DNA from: Lelliottia sp. WAP21
GTDB lineage: Bacteria > Pseudomonadota > Gammaproteobacteria > Enterobacterales > Enterobacteriaceae
Reading direction: 5' to 3'
DNA length: 64,000 nucleotides
Assembly: GCF_020532665.2 (NCBI RefSeq)
Contig: NZ_JAIWPG020000004.1
Coordinates: 248,001-312,000, forward strand
The notes under the pieces are model-generated. The model was not told where the DNA came from. It did no database searches and saw nothing but the letters and a program-made list of their open reading frames with translations. The position numbers were made by a program, and so were the translations under genes. Shown here in pieces: positions 51,030 through 60,355 of this stretch (positions are counted from its first letter, which is position 1; the number at the start of each line of letters is the position of its first letter).

Positions 51030-53876
51030 TTGAAATATCTCGTCTCCTTTCGTACCACGCTAAAAGTTTCTCGCTATCTTTTCCGGGCGTTAGCGCTACT
51101 CCTTTGGCTATTGGTGGCCCTGGCCTCGGTGTTCTATATCGTCAACGCCTTGCACCAGAAGGAGTCCGAGATCCGTCAGGAGTTCAGCTATAACTCCGAT
51201 CAGGCCCAGCGCTATATTCAACGCACGTCGGACGTGATGAAAGAGCTGAAATACATCGCGGAAAACCGGTTAACGGCCGAAAACGGCATTCTGGCCAGCC
51301 GTGGACGCAATGAAAAGGCGGAGATTCCCACTTTTGAGCCGCTGTTCCCCGATTCCGACTGCTCGGCGATGGGCGGAACCTGGCGCGGCTCGCTGGAGTC
51401 ACTTTCATGGTTTATGCGCTACTGGCGCGATAATTTTTCTGCGGCCTATGATTTGAATCGCGTCTTTCTCATTGGCAGCGAAAATTTATGTATGGCGAAC
51501 TTCGGTCTGCGCGATGTGCCGGTCGATCGCGACAATGCGTTGAAAAGCCTGCACGAGCGTATTAAAAAATACCGAAACGCGCCGCAGGATGAGCGCAGCA
51601 ATAATATCTACTGGATTAGCCAGGGACCGCGTCCTGATGTGGGCTACTTCTATGCGCTGACGCCTGTCTACCTGGCAAATCGCCTGCAGGCGCTGCTGGG
51701 GATTGAGCAAACCATCCGCATGGAAAATTTCTTTACGCCGGGCAGTCTGCCAATGGGCGTAACCATTCTCGATGAAAACGGTCATACCTTGATCTCACTC
51801 ACCGGGCCAGACAAGCGTATCAAAATCGATCAGCGCTGGTTGCAGGAACGCGCCTGGTTTGGCTACACCGCTGGGTTCCGCGAACTGGTGCTGAAAAAAA
51901 GTTTGCCGCCATCGTCCCTGAGCATTGTCTATTCCGTGCCGGTCGACCTGGTTCTGGAACGTATTCGCCTGCTGATCCTGAATGCTATCCTGCTTAACGT
52001 GCTGGTCGGTATTGCTCTGTTCATGCTGACACGCATGTATGAGCGCAGAATATTTATTCCCGCCGAAACCGATGCGCAGCGGCTGGAAGAACACGAACAG
52101 TTTAACCGTAAAATCGTTGCCTCCGCGCCGGTTGGCATTTGTATCCTGCGAACTCAGGACGGGACCAATATTCTGAGTAACGAACTGGCGCATAATTACC
52201 TGAATATGCTGACCCATGAGGACCGACAGCGCCTGACGCAGATCATCTGCGGGCAGCAGGTGAACTTCGTCGACGTTCTCACCAGCAACAATACCAATCT
52301 GCAAATCAGCTTTGTGCATTCGCGCTACCGCAACGAAAACGTGGCCATCTGCGTGCTGGTGGATGTCTCGGCCCGCGTGAAGATGGAAGAGTCTTTGCAG
52401 GAAATGGCGCAAGCTGCGGAACAGGCCAGCCAGTCGAAATCCATGTTCCTTGCGACAGTCAGCCATGAATTGCGCACGCCGTTATACGGGATTATTGGTA
52501 ACCTCGATTTGTTGCAAACGAAAGAGTTGCCGAAAGGGGTGGGGCGTCTCGTCACGGCGATGAACAACTCTTCCAGCCTGTTGCTGAAAATCATCAGCGA
52601 TATTCTCGATTTCTCTAAAATCGAATCGGAACAGCTTAAAATTGAGCCTCGCGAATTCTCTCCGCGCGAAGTGATGAACCATATTACCGCCAACTATATG
52701 CCGCTGGTCGTGCGAAAACAGCTGGGACTTTACTGCTTTATTGAGCCCGATGTTCCGCTGACGCTGGAAGGCGATCCAATGCGTTTGCAACAGGTGATCT
52801 CAAACCTGTTGAGCAATGCCATTAAATTTACCGATATTGGCTGCATCATTTTGCATGTCTCCCGGGCGGGCGACTATTTAAGCATTCGCGTGCGTGATAC
52901 AGGCGTTGGGATCCCGGCCAAAGAAGTGGTGCGTCTTTTCGATCCTTTCTTCCAGGTTGGCACCGGTGTGCAGCGTAACTTCCAGGGCACAGGCCTGGGA
53001 CTGGCGATTTGTGAAAAGCTGATCAGCATGATGGACGGTGATATCTCGGTGGATACGGAGCCTGGCATGGGAAGCCAGTTTACGATTCGTATCCCGCTTT
53101 ACCATGCACAGTATCCGGAAAAAACCGTTGTAGAAGGGCTCAGTGGCAAACGCTGCTGGCTGGCGGTGCATAACGCCTCCCTCTACGCGTTCCTGGAATC
53201 GCTGCTCACCCACTGTGGCATTCAGGTGGCGCGTTACGAGGGGCGCAAGGCGGAGGCTGATGACATTCTTATTACCGATGATGCGCCGGATGCCGCGTGG
53301 GAGGGCAGAGCCGCCGTGGTCTTCTGCCGTCGCCATATCGGTATTCCACAGGAGCGCGTGCCCGGCGAGTGGGTTCACAGCGTGGCGACGCCGCACGAGC
53401 TGCTCAATCTGCTGGCGCATATTTACAAAGTTGAAGTGGATGCGCGGGATGGCGTCGCGGCGCTGCCGTCAGCGGAGTCTACTGTCGCCATGAACGATGA
53501 CATGATGATTCTGGTGGTTGACGATCATCCGATTAACCGCCGACTGCTGGCCGATCAGCTTGGATCGCTGGGTTACCTTTGCCTGACCGCTAACGACGGT
53601 GTCGATGCGCTGAATGTTCTCAGTAAGAATCACATCGATATTGTGCTGAGTGACGTTAACATGCCAAACATGGACGGCTATCGCCTGACGCAACGTATTC
53701 GCCAGCTCGGTCTGACGTTACCGGTGGTCGGGGTGACGGCGAATGCGCTGGCGGAAGAGAAACAACGTTGCCTGGAATCAGGGATGGACAGCTGTCTGTC
53801 GAAACCGGTGACGCTGGACGTACTCAAACAGACGCTGTCGGTGTATGCCGAGCGCGTCAGGAAAACCAGGGTATAA
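51030..53876 (+). CDS. rcsC: Hybrid sensor kinase RcsC of the Rcs phosphorelay
   Basis: A 948-residue inner-membrane hybrid kinase (E. coli 949). Two membrane segments (about 20-41 and 312-335) flank a periplasmic domain. The H box has phospho-histidine 479 (LATVSHELRTPLYGI), the ATPase N and G boxes follow, and the receiver carries Asp875 (VLSDVNMPNMDGY). It phosphorylates RcsD, which passes phosphate to RcsB. The start codon is TTG, matching the E. coli N-terminus MKYL. The region between the kinase and the receiver diverges most. Confidence 0.97.
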   Translation: MKYLVSFRTTLKVSRYLFRALALLLWLLVALASVFYIVNALHQKESEIRQEFSYNSDQAQRYIQRTSDVMKELKYIAENRLTAENGILASRGRNEKAEIPTFEPLFPDSDCSAMGGTWRGSLESLSWFMRYWRDNFSAAYDLNRVFLIGSENLCMANFGLRDVPVDRDNALKSLHERIKKYRNAPQDERSNNIYWISQGPRPDVGYFYALTPVYLANRLQALLGIEQTIRMENFFTPGSLPMGVTILDENGHTLISLTGPDKRIKIDQRWLQERAWFGYTAGFRELVLKKSLPPSSLSIVYSVPVDLVLERIRLLILNAILLNVLVGIALFMLTRMYERRIFIPAETDAQRLEEHEQFNRKIVASAPVGICILRTQDGTNILSNELAHNYLNMLTHEDRQRLTQIICGQQVNFVDVLTSNNTNLQISFVHSRYRNENVAICVLVDVSARVKMEESLQEMAQAAEQASQSKSMFLATVSHELRTPLYGIIGNLDLLQTKELPKGVGRLVTAMNNSSSLLLKIISDILDFSKIESEQLKIEPREFSPREVMNHITANYMPLVVRKQLGLYCFIEPDVPLTLEGDPMRLQQVISNLLSNAIKFTDIGCIILHVSRAGDYLSIRVRDTGVGIPAKEVVRLFDPFFQVGTGVQRNFQGTGLGLAICEKLISMMDGDISVDTEPGMGSQFTIRIPLYHAQYPEKTVVEGLSGKRCWLAVHNASLYAFLESLLTHCGIQVARYEGRKAEADDILITDDAPDAAWEGRAAVVFCRRHIGIPQERVPGEWVHSVATPHELLNLLAHIYKVEVDARDGVAALPSAESTVAMNDDMMILVVDDHPINRRLLADQLGSLGYLCLTANDGVDALNVLSKNHIDIVLSDVNMPNMDGYRLTQRIRQLGLTLPVVGVTANALAEEKQRCLESGMDSCLSKPVTLDVLKQTLSVYAERVRKTRV

Positions 53877-53914
53877 AAAAACCCGGTCCGCAAAAGCGCG
53901 ACCGGGTTTTTTTA
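53874..53914. terminator. Bidirectional terminator between rcsC and rcsB
   Basis: The stem AACCCGGTC (53880-53888) and GACCGGGTT (53900-53908) is flanked by seven A residues on one side and seven T on the other, so it can end both rcsC (plus) and rcsDB (minus) transcripts. The left arm begins right at the rcsC stop codon. Confidence 0.95.
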
Positions 53915-53927
53915 CGACCAAAGCAAA

Positions 53928-54578
53928 TTAGTCTTTATCGACCGCGCTCAGCGTGACGGAAGAGAGATAGTTCAACAGGGCGATATCGTTTTCCACGCCC
54001 AGTTTCATCATCGCCGATTTCTTCTGGCTGCTGATGGTCTTAATGCTGCGGTTAAGCTTCTTGGCGATTTCGGTGACCAGGAAACCTTCTGCGAACAGAC
54101 GCAGAACTTCGCTCTCTTTCGGAGAGAGACGTTTGTCGCCATATCCACCCGCGCTGATTTTCTCCAGCAGGCGAGCCACGCTTTCCGGCGTAAATTTCTT
54201 GCCTTTCTGCAGTGCCGCCAGGGCTTTTGGCAGATCCGTCGGTGCGCCTTGTTTCAGCACGATACCTTCGATATCCAGATCCAGAACAGCGCTCAGGATA
54301 GCCGGGTTGTTGTTCATGGTCAGAACAATGATCGAAATACTCGGGAAGTGACGCTTAATGTATTTGATCAAGGTAATGCCATCACCGTATTTATCCCCAG
54401 GCATGGAGAGATCGGTGATGAGCACGTGCGCATCCAGTTTAGGCAGGTTATTGATCAGTGCTGTGGAGTCTTCAAATTCACCGACAACATTCACCCATTC
54501 AATCTGTTCAAGTGATTTGCGAATACCGAACAGTACAATCGGATGGTCATCGGCAATAATTACGTTCATATTGTTCAT
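53928..54578 (-). CDS. rcsB: Response regulator RcsB
   Basis: A 216-residue NarL/LuxR-family regulator, near-identical to E. coli RcsB. The receiver domain has phospho-acceptor Asp56 (LITDLSMPG), and the LuxR-type helix-turn-helix lies at about 145-210 (LSPKESEVLRLFAEGFLVTEIAKKL, split here by its helices). It controls capsule, motility, rprA and envelope genes, alone or with RcsA and other partners. It follows rcsD after 16 bp on the minus strand. Confidence 0.98.
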   Translation of the reverse strand: MNNMNVIIADDHPIVLFGIRKSLEQIEWVNVVGEFEDSTALINNLPKLDAHVLITDLSMPGDKYGDGITLIKYIKRHFPSISIIVLTMNNNPAILSAVLDLDIEGIVLKQGAPTDLPKALAALQKGKKFTPESVARLLEKISAGGYGDKRLSPKESEVLRLFAEGFLVTEIAKKLNRSIKTISSQKKSAMMKLGVENDIALLNYLSSVTLSAVDKD

Positions 54579-54594
54579 GTATTAGGCTACCTTG

Positions 54595-57264
54595 CTACAG
54601 CAAGCTTTTGACGTAGGCGTCAATGTCGCTGATGTATTTTTCTATGCCAGAAGCATCTGTCTCACGAATAAGATGTTCCAGCGTTTCACATAACTGCTTG
54701 CCCGGAACCAGGTTAAGCATGGCAAACACCCCTTTAAGGCGATGTGCTGTCTGCGCCAGTGCCGCAAAATCTTTCTCGGCGGACTCAGTATACAACCGCT
54801 TAACATCATCTGGAACTGTATCCACAAAGAGTGAATAGTAGCCACTGGCATGGAGTTCGGCATTTTCATCGCCACCCAACGTGGACTCCAGGATCCCTTC
54901 CTGCGCCAGCTGCTCTTCTATTAGTTGTAGTACAGCTTCCTGCATAGCATTGCTCATATTAAAGTTGACGCGCAGCTGGCCGGGGCCGATTTTTCGCACG
55001 CCGGACTCATCATCGCTTAAAAGCAAGCCGGAGGCAGTAAGATTAGACGGATTATCAGTTAAAAAGAGATCAAATTCTTGACTCGCCAGTCTCTCATCCG
55101 GCGTGATGCACTCCGCACCCCAGTTTTCAAGCTGACGAACCACAATAACGCGGATCTCATTCGAGGTCACATCGACCATTGCCACGACGTCATCCAGCAG
55201 GCGTTCTTCATCCTCTTCCTGCGGATTCGCGGTCATTTTAACGTGCAGCGAATAACGTGTCCCCAACGATTCACGTGCCTTGATATTCAGGTGACCTCCC
55301 AGCTTGCGTGCCAGTTGATCGCACAGCCAGAAGGTCAGGGCGTTCGCTTTGCCGTAATTATCGCCCTGAGTGTCATTCAGGAACGGGAAATGCAGATTAT
55401 CGATCTCATTCACCGTGACGCCTTCGCCGGTATCGAGAATGCGGAACGTCAGTCGATCGTCGACCGATTCATCAGTGCTGACTTCCAGCGTAATTTTGCC
55501 AATCTGCGTGGTGGTGACGGCGTACTGAATCAGCATCAACAGAATGCGGCGTAACGCCTCCCGATCGCCATGGCGTTCATCATTGGCAGGGAGATTATTA
55601 TTAATCAGCAGCTGGAGCCCTTTACGCTTGATGACCGGCAAGACTTCAGGCACCACTTCGTCAATCAGCGCCTGGATGGAGAAGAGGGACGGGCTGCTCT
55701 TCCAGCTGTCATTCTCCAGCATGTTCGCCAGCTGGATCTCATCGACGAGTCGCACTAACGAGTCGGCCTGGATCGCCAACTGATGACTTTCAGGTTCCTT
55801 TAAGCTGGCGGCCTGGGCTGCCAGCGTTTTTAACGGTTGCTTGAAGGCATCGCTGATATTTTGCATAAACGCGGCACGGCCTTGCTGATTTTTCTCATAC
55901 AAACGCTGGGCCTGTTTCAGCTTCTTATTCACCAGAACTTCACGGTCCTGGTCGCGAATGATAAAGATCTGGGTGCGCGAGGCCACCTGGCTGCGGAACT
56001 GGCGAATTTCATAGAGTTCATTATTGATCGTCGCCTGAATCACGCCCTGATGCTGGTCGGCCATTGCCGTGATGTTCTGTAAATTCAGATGCGGCAATAA
56101 ATGGTCAGCAACTTTGTTGCTCATGATCGTACGGTTTGCTTCCTGATCGTGCACCAGTAATCCCAGAGGCAGCACGGAAACAATCTCTTCATTCAGGGCA
56201 CGCAATACGCGCAGTTCATTACTGGAGCCGGAGGAGGTTGGGCTATCACTGACCCGGCCAGGCTGGAAGCGAAACGTGGTGTAACCAAACACGGCCAGGG
56301 CGAGCAGGCCAATGTTAAGTAACAGCGGCAACAGGATATTTTGCAGGGTGTCCAGCAGAAGGGTACCAAAAGGAACCTGCCACACCAGACGCATACCGGT
56401 CGAATTCAGCGACGAGGTAATCTCAATTTTTGAGCCATTAAAAGAGATTGTTACGCTTTCCGCGTTCTCTTTGTCCGGTGGCGTACGCATGTTTTGCGCT
56501 GAGGTGTCCGGATCCAGTCGGAAGCTGTCCAGCGGCATATCCGGTGGAATCAAATCATTAATCGGTAAGTCGAAGGCGACCACCGTCGCCAGATGGCCTG
56601 GCTGATTAAAGGTGGTGCGCAGCGTAAAGTAATGACCGTTTTGCCAGTCAAGACGACGCAGCGAAGAGAAGCTTTCACGCTCATCCAGCGCATTCGCCTG
56701 CTGGAGCATCTCCGCGCGGCGAGTATCGACAATCGAACCGACCGCCGTTTCTTTAAAGCCCGAGGAGAGATCTTTAAGCGGCAGCGTGGAGATCAGGATC
56801 ATGCTGTTATCCTGACCATTAAGGTAGTACATCGACCACGGCACCGTTTCGGCACCCCACAGCGTGTCGAGGTAGGTCGACATCCGCTGCGTCATTTCCA
56901 GCGTGGCGCTATCGTGGGAGCCAAAAATCAGGGCTTCAGTTTTGCGACGCGGCTTTTCGAGGTAGTAGACGTCCTGCTTGAGACGCGTCTCCTGCAATCC
57001 TTCACCGGAAGCGGTGCCTGGTGCAGCCGCAATGTTGTCGTAAATCTGCCAGGTGGCGTAGCGCCAGGTATCGATGCGTTTATGCAAAGCATGGGTGATA
57101 TCGACAATCTGATAACTTCTGTCTTTCAGCCAGGCGTTCACCGCGCTTTGCACCATAACTCCCATTGTCACCAGCAGCACTATGATCAATAGAAGAAAGA
57201 AACGAGTGATGCTCCCCGGAAGGAGGGAAAATTTGCCTGACGCGGTCGTCTCAGATTGACTCAT
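54595..57264 (-). CDS. rcsD: Histidine phosphotransfer protein RcsD
   Basis: An 889-residue inner-membrane intermediate of the Rcs phosphorelay (E. coli 890). Two membrane segments lie near residues 20-42 and 305-330 around a periplasmic domain. A degenerate kinase-like region lacks a phospho-histidine H box, and the C-terminal HPt domain has the transfer histidine at 841 (AQTAHRLKGVFAML). It is upstream of rcsB in the same unit and divergent from ompC, with micF between. Confidence 0.97.
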   Translation of the reverse strand: MSQSETTASGKFSLLPGSITRFFLLLIIVLLVTMGVMVQSAVNAWLKDRSYQIVDITHALHKRIDTWRYATWQIYDNIAAAPGTASGEGLQETRLKQDVYYLEKPRRKTEALIFGSHDSATLEMTQRMSTYLDTLWGAETVPWSMYYLNGQDNSMILISTLPLKDLSSGFKETAVGSIVDTRRAEMLQQANALDERESFSSLRRLDWQNGHYFTLRTTFNQPGHLATVVAFDLPINDLIPPDMPLDSFRLDPDTSAQNMRTPPDKENAESVTISFNGSKIEITSSLNSTGMRLVWQVPFGTLLLDTLQNILLPLLLNIGLLALAVFGYTTFRFQPGRVSDSPTSSGSSNELRVLRALNEEIVSVLPLGLLVHDQEANRTIMSNKVADHLLPHLNLQNITAMADQHQGVIQATINNELYEIRQFRSQVASRTQIFIIRDQDREVLVNKKLKQAQRLYEKNQQGRAAFMQNISDAFKQPLKTLAAQAASLKEPESHQLAIQADSLVRLVDEIQLANMLENDSWKSSPSLFSIQALIDEVVPEVLPVIKRKGLQLLINNNLPANDERHGDREALRRILLMLIQYAVTTTQIGKITLEVSTDESVDDRLTFRILDTGEGVTVNEIDNLHFPFLNDTQGDNYGKANALTFWLCDQLARKLGGHLNIKARESLGTRYSLHVKMTANPQEEDEERLLDDVVAMVDVTSNEIRVIVVRQLENWGAECITPDERLASQEFDLFLTDNPSNLTASGLLLSDDESGVRKIGPGQLRVNFNMSNAMQEAVLQLIEEQLAQEGILESTLGGDENAELHASGYYSLFVDTVPDDVKRLYTESAEKDFAALAQTAHRLKGVFAMLNLVPGKQLCETLEHLIRETDASGIEKYISDIDAYVKSLL

Positions 57265-57584
57265 TAATTGGTAACCCGTGGTGGTCGCACTTTTGGGAGA
57301 TAGGCAGTATAAAGCGTAATACCTGAATTTCCAGCGTAGTTGTCAGTCTACGGGGGACTTTTTGCGCCTGAAGCAGGCCAACGCGCAACCGGCGAGAATA
57401 TGTACAAGGCACGACTGACTGTACAAATAATTATCTAAGGTAGCCAAAAATAGCACTAATTAACAAGAAATTAAGATCAAAGGTAATTTGGTGGGCGGTG
57501 TGAATGCCACGATGAGGTTTAATTAATAGTCGTTATAATTTCATGCCGGTAGCACAAAAAAATCCCTTTTACGTAAAGAAAGGT
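57265..57584 (-). promoter_or_regulatory. rcsD upstream region
   Basis: These 320 bp between the rcsD start and the 3' end of micF hold no gene that I recognise. Because micF is transcribed toward rcsD, its terminator (57585-57610 on the plus-strand scale) must insulate rcsD. The rcsD promoter must lie here. AT-rich blocks occur around 57430-57560 but no convincing promoter hexamer pair was fixed. Confidence 0.5.
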
Positions 57585-57678
57585 AAAAAAAAACCGAATG
57601 CAGTGCATTCGGTAGAATTAGGGATAAACAGACATTCAAATTTGAATGACGGTAATAAATAAAGTTAATGATGATAGC
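57585..57678 (-). ncRNA. micF: MicF small RNA
   Basis: A 94-nt antisense RNA read on the minus strand. It begins GCTATCATCATTAAC, the exact 5' seed of E. coli MicF that pairs with the ompF ribosome-binding region, continues with TTTATTTATTACCGTCATTC, and ends in a terminator hairpin with CCGAATGC and GCATTCGG arms and a long T tract. It is divergent from ompC as in E. coli, so OmpR (and in E. coli also SoxS, MarA and Rob) can act from the shared region. The central part differs from E. coli by a few bases. Confidence 0.95.
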
Positions 57679-57833
57679 GAGATATATTTTAGTGATATCA
57701 GTGGTCTTTGTTTTGTCATTCAGTGCGGTAACGGATTTTTCATCATCTTGTTGATTTTAATGCTTTTATTAATCACTTTGATTAATCGTGCCTTATTTTT
57801 TAGCTATTTGTGCTATCCAAAAGTTCCCTTTTA

Positions 57834-57927
57834 TTTACAAATTGAAACATCTTTGACGACATATGAAACATCTTCAAAGTTTTAGTATCATATTCGTATT
57901 GGATTATTCTGTATTTTTGCGGAGAAT
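57834..57927 (+). promoter_or_regulatory. ompC promoter with three OmpR boxes
   Basis: Three tandem OmpR boxes match E. coli C1-C3: TTTACAAATTGAAACATCTT (57834-57853), the ATATGAAACATCTT-ended box (to 57874), and CAAAGTTTTAGTATCATATT (57875-57894). The core promoter follows with TTGGAT (57899-57904), 17 bp, and GAGAAT (57922-57927), the same weak hexamers as E. coli ompC. An untranslated leader of about 70 bases precedes the ATG. The rest of 57679-58002 shows no gene. Confidence 0.9.
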
Positions 57928-58002
57928 GAATGTGCCGACTGGTTGAGAGGGTCAATCAGTAAGCAGTGGCAATTATAAGGCATATAACAGAGGGTTAATA
58001 AA

Positions 58003-59112
58003 ATGAAAGTTAAAGTCCTGTCCCTCCTGGTACCAGCTCTGCTGGTAGCGGGCGCAGCAAATGCGGCTGAAATTTATAACAAAGACGGCAACAAATTAGA
58101 TCTGTACGGCAAAGTAGATGGCCTGCACTATTTCTCTGATGATGACGGCGCAGATGGCGATCAGACCTATATGCGTCTGGGCTTTAAAGGCGAAACTCAG
58201 GTTAACGACCAGCTGACCGGTTACGGCCAGTGGGAATACCAGATTCAGGGCAACACCACTGAAAGCGACAACCAGTCCTGGACGCGTGTAGCGTTCGCCG
58301 GTCTGAAATTCGCTGATGCGGGTTCATTCGACTACGGTCGTAACTACGGCGTTATCTATGATGTGACTTCATGGACCGACGTGCTGCCAGAATTTGGCGG
58401 CGACACTTACGGTAGCGACAACTTCCTGCAGTCTCGTGCAAATGGCGTTGCTACTTACCGTAACCAGGACTTCTTTGGTCTGGTGGATGGCCTGAACTTT
58501 GCTCTGCAGTACCAGGGTAAAAACGGCAGCGTAAGCGGTGAAAACGACACGGGTCGTAGCACCCTGAAACAGAACGGCGACGGTTACGGCGCGTCTCTGA
58601 CCTACAACCTGGGCGAAGGCTTCAGCGTAGGGGGTGCGATGTCTTCCTCTAAACGTACCGCAGATCAGAACGCAGCAGACGTTTACGGCAACGGCGATCG
58701 TGCTGAAGTCTACAGCGGCGGCCTGAAATACGACGCAAACAACATTTACCTGGCAGCACAGTACTCCCAGACCTACAACGCAACACGTTTCGGCGACTCT
58801 CAGAACGACAGCACCGTTTACGGTTTTGCTAACAAAGCCCAGAACTTCGAAGTGGTTGCTCAGTACCAGTTCGACTTCGGTCTGCGTCCATCCGTGGCTT
58901 ACCTGCAGTCTAAAGGCAAAGACATCGAAGGCGGTTACGGCGATCAGGATCTGCTGAAATATGTTGATGTTGGCGCGACCTACTTCTTCAACAAAAACAT
59001 GTCTACCTATGTTGATTACAAAATCAACCTGCTGGATGACAACAACTTCACCCGTGCAGCTGGCGTGAGCACTGACGATATCGTCGCACTGGGTCTGGTT
59101 TACCAGTTCTAA
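58003..59112 (+). CDS. ompC: Outer membrane porin OmpC
   Basis: A 369-residue trimeric general porin. The signal peptide is the first 21 residues, ending GAANA before [10 protein letters not shown]. Sixteen beta strands are expected; the PEFGGDTYG constriction-loop segment (loop 3) is present, and the protein ends in the aromatic residue of LGLVYQF, the assembly signal. It is close to Enterobacter and E. coli OmpC, with variation in the exposed loops. Controlled by OmpR; divergent micF lowers ompF translation. A terminator follows 20 bp after the stop. Confidence 0.97.
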   Translation: MKVKVLSLLVPALLVAGAANAAEIYNKDGNKLDLYGKVDGLHYFSDDDGADGDQTYMRLGFKGETQVNDQLTGYGQWEYQIQGNTTESDNQSWTRVAFAGLKFADAGSFDYGRNYGVIYDVTSWTDVLPEFGGDTYGSDNFLQSRANGVATYRNQDFFGLVDGLNFALQYQGKNGSVSGENDTGRSTLKQNGDGYGASLTYNLGEGFSVGGAMSSSKRTADQNAADVYGNGDRAEVYSGGLKYDANNIYLAAQYSQTYNATRFGDSQNDSTVYGFANKAQNFEVVAQYQFDFGLRPSVAYLQSKGKDIEGGYGDQDLLKYVDVGATYFFNKNMSTYVDYKINLLDDNNFTRAAGVSTDDIVALGLVYQF

Positions 59113-59131
59113 TTTCTTGTCTTTTTTGAAT

Positions 59132-59156
59132 AAGGGACCGTCAGGTCCCTTTTTTT
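59132..59156 (+). terminator. Rho-independent terminator of ompC
   Basis: The stem AAGGGACC (59132-59139) and GGTCCCTT (59144-59151) with a GTCA loop is followed by a T tract. It lies 20 bp downstream of ompC. Confidence 0.95.
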
Positions 59157-59227
59157 ATGCATTTTTCACGACTAAAAACGAACCGTTTTGGTGTACTCTT
59201 GCCGCTCAGGTATGAGGATAATAACGA

Positions 59228-60283
59228 ATGGAAATGACTTTTTTTCGCGCCAGTGTGCTGGCAGCGCTTTTCTTTCTCACGGCATGCGATTCGTCCACGC
59301 CCGTGGCAAAGGTTGAAACACCCGCAGCAACGGTACTCGAAGGCAAGACGATGGGGACATTCTGGCGCGTAAGCATCATGAATGTCGATAAAGATCGGGC
59401 CAGCGAGCTGCGCGATAAGATCCAGAGCCAGCTTGACGCCGACGATCAGCTGCTCACGACGTATAAAAATGACTCCGCACTTATGCGCTTCAATTTATCG
59501 AACAGCACCTCACCCTGGCCGGTGAATCCGGCGATGGCCGATATCATCACCGAGTCGCTGCGTGTGGGCTATAAAACCAACGGCGCGATGGACATCACCG
59601 TGGGGCCGTTGGTCAATTTGTGGGGATTTGGTCCTGCTAAGCAGCCGTTGAGCGAGCCCGACCAGGCGCAAATTGACGATGCCCGCGCCCGCACCGGGTT
59701 ACAGCATCTGACGGTGATCAATCAGTACGGACAACAGTATTTGCAAAAAGATATCCCCGATCTGTATGTCGACCTCTCTACCGTCGGAGAAGGCTATGCT
59801 GCCGATCATCTTGCTAAGCTGATGAGCCAGGAAGGGATTGCGCGTTATCTGGTGTCGGTGGGGGGAGCACTGGTCAGTCGCGGCACGAACGCCAGCGATA
59901 AACCCTGGCGTGTGGCTATTCAAAAACCGACCGATCAACAAGAGGCCGTCCAGGCGATTGTGGACATTAACGGCCATGGAATCAGCACCTCCGGCAGTTA
60001 TCGCAACTATTACGAGCTGGATGGCAAACGTATTTCGCATGTGATCGATCCGCAAACCGGTCGTCCCATTGAGCACAAGCTGGTTTCCGTGACGGTGGTT
60101 GCGCCCACTGCGCTGGAGGCTGATGCCTGGGATACGGGGCTGATGGTGTTGGGAACCGAGAAAGCCAAAGAGGTGGTGCGTCAGGAAGGGCTGGCGGTTT
60201 ACATGATCTTTAAAGAGGGAGAGGGCTTCAAAACCTGGATGTCGCCTCAGTTTCAGAGCTACCTCGTGAGCGAAAAAAATTAA
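59228..60283 (+). CDS. apbE: FAD:protein FMN transferase ApbE
   Basis: A 351-residue periplasmic lipoprotein that attaches FMN covalently to threonines of partner proteins such as Nqr/Rnf subunits. The lipobox FFLTAC places the lipidated cysteine at residue 20. The family blocks GKTMGTFWR, VDLSTVGEGYAADH, GHGISTSGSYRNYY and the C-terminal ALEADAWDTGLMVLG metal/FAD segment are present. It lies between ompC and ada as in E. coli, as its own unit. Confidence 0.96.
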   Translation: MEMTFFRASVLAALFFLTACDSSTPVAKVETPAATVLEGKTMGTFWRVSIMNVDKDRASELRDKIQSQLDADDQLLTTYKNDSALMRFNLSNSTSPWPVNPAMADIITESLRVGYKTNGAMDITVGPLVNLWGFGPAKQPLSEPDQAQIDDARARTGLQHLTVINQYGQQYLQKDIPDLYVDLSTVGEGYAADHLAKLMSQEGIARYLVSVGGALVSRGTNASDKPWRVAIQKPTDQQEAVQAIVDINGHGISTSGSYRNYYELDGKRISHVIDPQTGRPIEHKLVSVTVVAPTALEADAWDTGLMVLGTEKAKEVVRQEGLAVYMIFKEGEGFKTWMSPQFQSYLVSEKN

Positions 60284-60355
60284 AAAGCAAGGTTGCGGGT
60301 TTTTGTTTCATGGCGCTCTGGCAAGGTAGGATTATGCTTGTAAGAGGAGTCGATG

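Noticed and set aside
57646..57885. 79-codon plus-strand frame with a hydrophobic stretch upstream of ompC
   Set aside because: It overlaps the 5' part of micF and the OmpR boxes on the other strand, lacks a ribosome-binding site, and this AT-rich control region easily yields hydrophobic codons.
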